Shown here one piece after another: positions 63,601-64,000 of a DNA stretch of 64,000 nt; positions within the stretch are counted from its first letter, which is position 1; every line of letters starts with the position of its first letter. Source of the stretch: Promineifilum sp. (GTDB taxonomy: Bacteria; Chloroflexota; Anaerolineae; Promineifilales; Promineifilaceae); assembly GCA_017983515.1 (NCBI GenBank), contig JAGOBF010000001.1:121192-185191 (forward strand), given 5' to 3'. Made by a program: the position numbers and the translations under genes. The notes below the pieces were generated by a model. The model was not told the DNA's origin. It saw nothing but the letters and a program-made list of their open reading frames with translations, and searched no databases.

Positions 63601-64000
63601 ATGATTCTCGATACGTTTACCATTCCGGTTTCGCCCCCATTTAGACTGGATTTAACCGCCTGGGCCTTGCGCCGAAGAGCTAAAAACGCCATTGACCGAT
63701 GGGACGGAAGGCAATACGGCCGTGTGCTGATCGCCGGCAATACGGCCATCCATGTTCTGATGGAGCAAAACACGGAAGTAGAACTTTCGGTCACCCTCAG
63801 AAGCGAACGATCCGGCGATCCGGCGCGGCAAGAAGTGGAAACATCTCTGCAAAAAATGTTCTCGGTCGATACCGATCTGGCGGCATTCTATCAACTGGCC
63901 GAAGGAGATGCCCATCTACGCAGCCTGGCGCAGAGGTTTAAAGGGGTCAGGCCTCCTCGTTTCCCCACGATTTTCGAGGGCCTCGCCAACTCCATTGCCT
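63601..64000 (+). CDS. AlkA-type DNA-3-methyladenine glycosylase / HhH-GPD protein, 5' part (cut by window edge)
   Basis: Open to the right edge from the ATG at 63601, with 133 codons and no stop. The N-terminal domain (ILDTFTIPVSPPFRLDLTAWALRRRAKNAIDRW, with VEVELSV-type beta strands) and the arrival of RFPTIFEGLANSIA, the start of the AlkA helix leading to the HhH-GPD fold (normally followed by CQQ), match bacterial DNA glycosylases that remove alkylated purines. The catalytic Asp and HhH lie beyond the window. There is a weak AAAGG ribosome site about 8 nt upstream. Confidence 0.75.
   Translation, partial: MILDTFTIPVSPPFRLDLTAWALRRRAKNAIDRWDGRQYGRVLIAGNTAIHVLMEQNTEVELSVTLRSERSGDPARQEVETSLQKMFSVDTDLAAFYQLAEGDAHLRSLAQRFKGVRPPRFPTIFEGLANSIA

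Overview
The window looks like chromosomal DNA of a high-GC filamentous Chloroflexota of the Anaerolineae/Promineifilum type. This is an inference. It rests on the combination of SpoVS, CsbD and CtaG without other sporulation genes, surface proteins with Thr/Pro-rich (TPT-type) linkers, very GC-rich codon use full of GGCCG words, and intergenic space packed with short palindromic repeats. Nearly all of the window is ordinary coding sequence. I see no phage, insertion sequence, CRISPR array or rRNA. One tRNA (Val-GAC) is present.

Layout. 1-3.2 kb: a 17-bp tandem repeat running into the 3' end of an ABC-2 exporter pair, then CsbD. 3.2-18 kb: a TSUP transporter and then a large glycerol/dihydroxyacetone island, all on the minus strand. 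In transcription order it is an inositol-monophosphatase-family enzyme, DhaR-like activator, GlpF, DhaK, DhaL, GlpK, GlpA, three subunits that look like succinate dehydrogenase SdhB/C/D, a tiny two-helix membrane protein, a methyltransferase, and a DhaM fused to HPr and a complete Enzyme I. 18.4-28.4 kb: FtsH, enoyl-CoA hydratase, a metallophosphoesterase, a membrane protein, MurJ, SpoVS, a surface glycosidase-like protein and homoserine dehydrogenase. 28.6-33.9 kb: arsR-arsM, ssb, two M20 peptidases and a DtxR-type regulator. 34.3-40.4 kb: lipid kinase, glycerophosphodiesterase, pyruvate kinase, an unknown protein and a large Rossmann protein. 40.6-46.2 kb: tRNA-Val, a propeller surface protein, a lipoprotein class B PBP and an AraC-DinB fusion. 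46.4-54.6 kb: dihydrolipoyl dehydrogenase, methylmalonyl-CoA epimerase, malate dehydrogenase, SpoU methyltransferase, gamma-carbonic-anhydrase-like protein, CtaG, ClC channel and a divergent MarR regulator. 54.6-64 kb: an NYC1/NOL-like SDR, several small enzymes, a heterodimeric ABC exporter and the start of an AlkA-type DNA glycosylase cut by the window edge.

How it fits together. The glycerol island gives facilitated entry (GlpF), phosphorylation (GlpK) and oxidation of glycerol-3-phosphate (GlpA). It also gives a PEP-driven route for dihydroxyacetone (DhaKLM). Both routes converge on DHAP. The striking part is that the flavoprotein GlpA is short, lacks the C-terminal Fe-S domain of the classical GlpA, and is followed not by GlpB/GlpC but by SdhB-, SdhC- and SdhD-like subunits with no SdhA. 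The most economical reading is a membrane-bound glycerol-3-phosphate:quinone oxidoreductase built on a Complex II chassis. That is the best candidate for an undescribed system here. Other points of interest are a DhaM carrying its own full Enzyme I, a promoter lying inside a vestige of a PEP-utilising enzyme, near-leaderless promoters, and several families of dispersed intergenic palindromes that sometimes supply stop codons or N-termini of genes.
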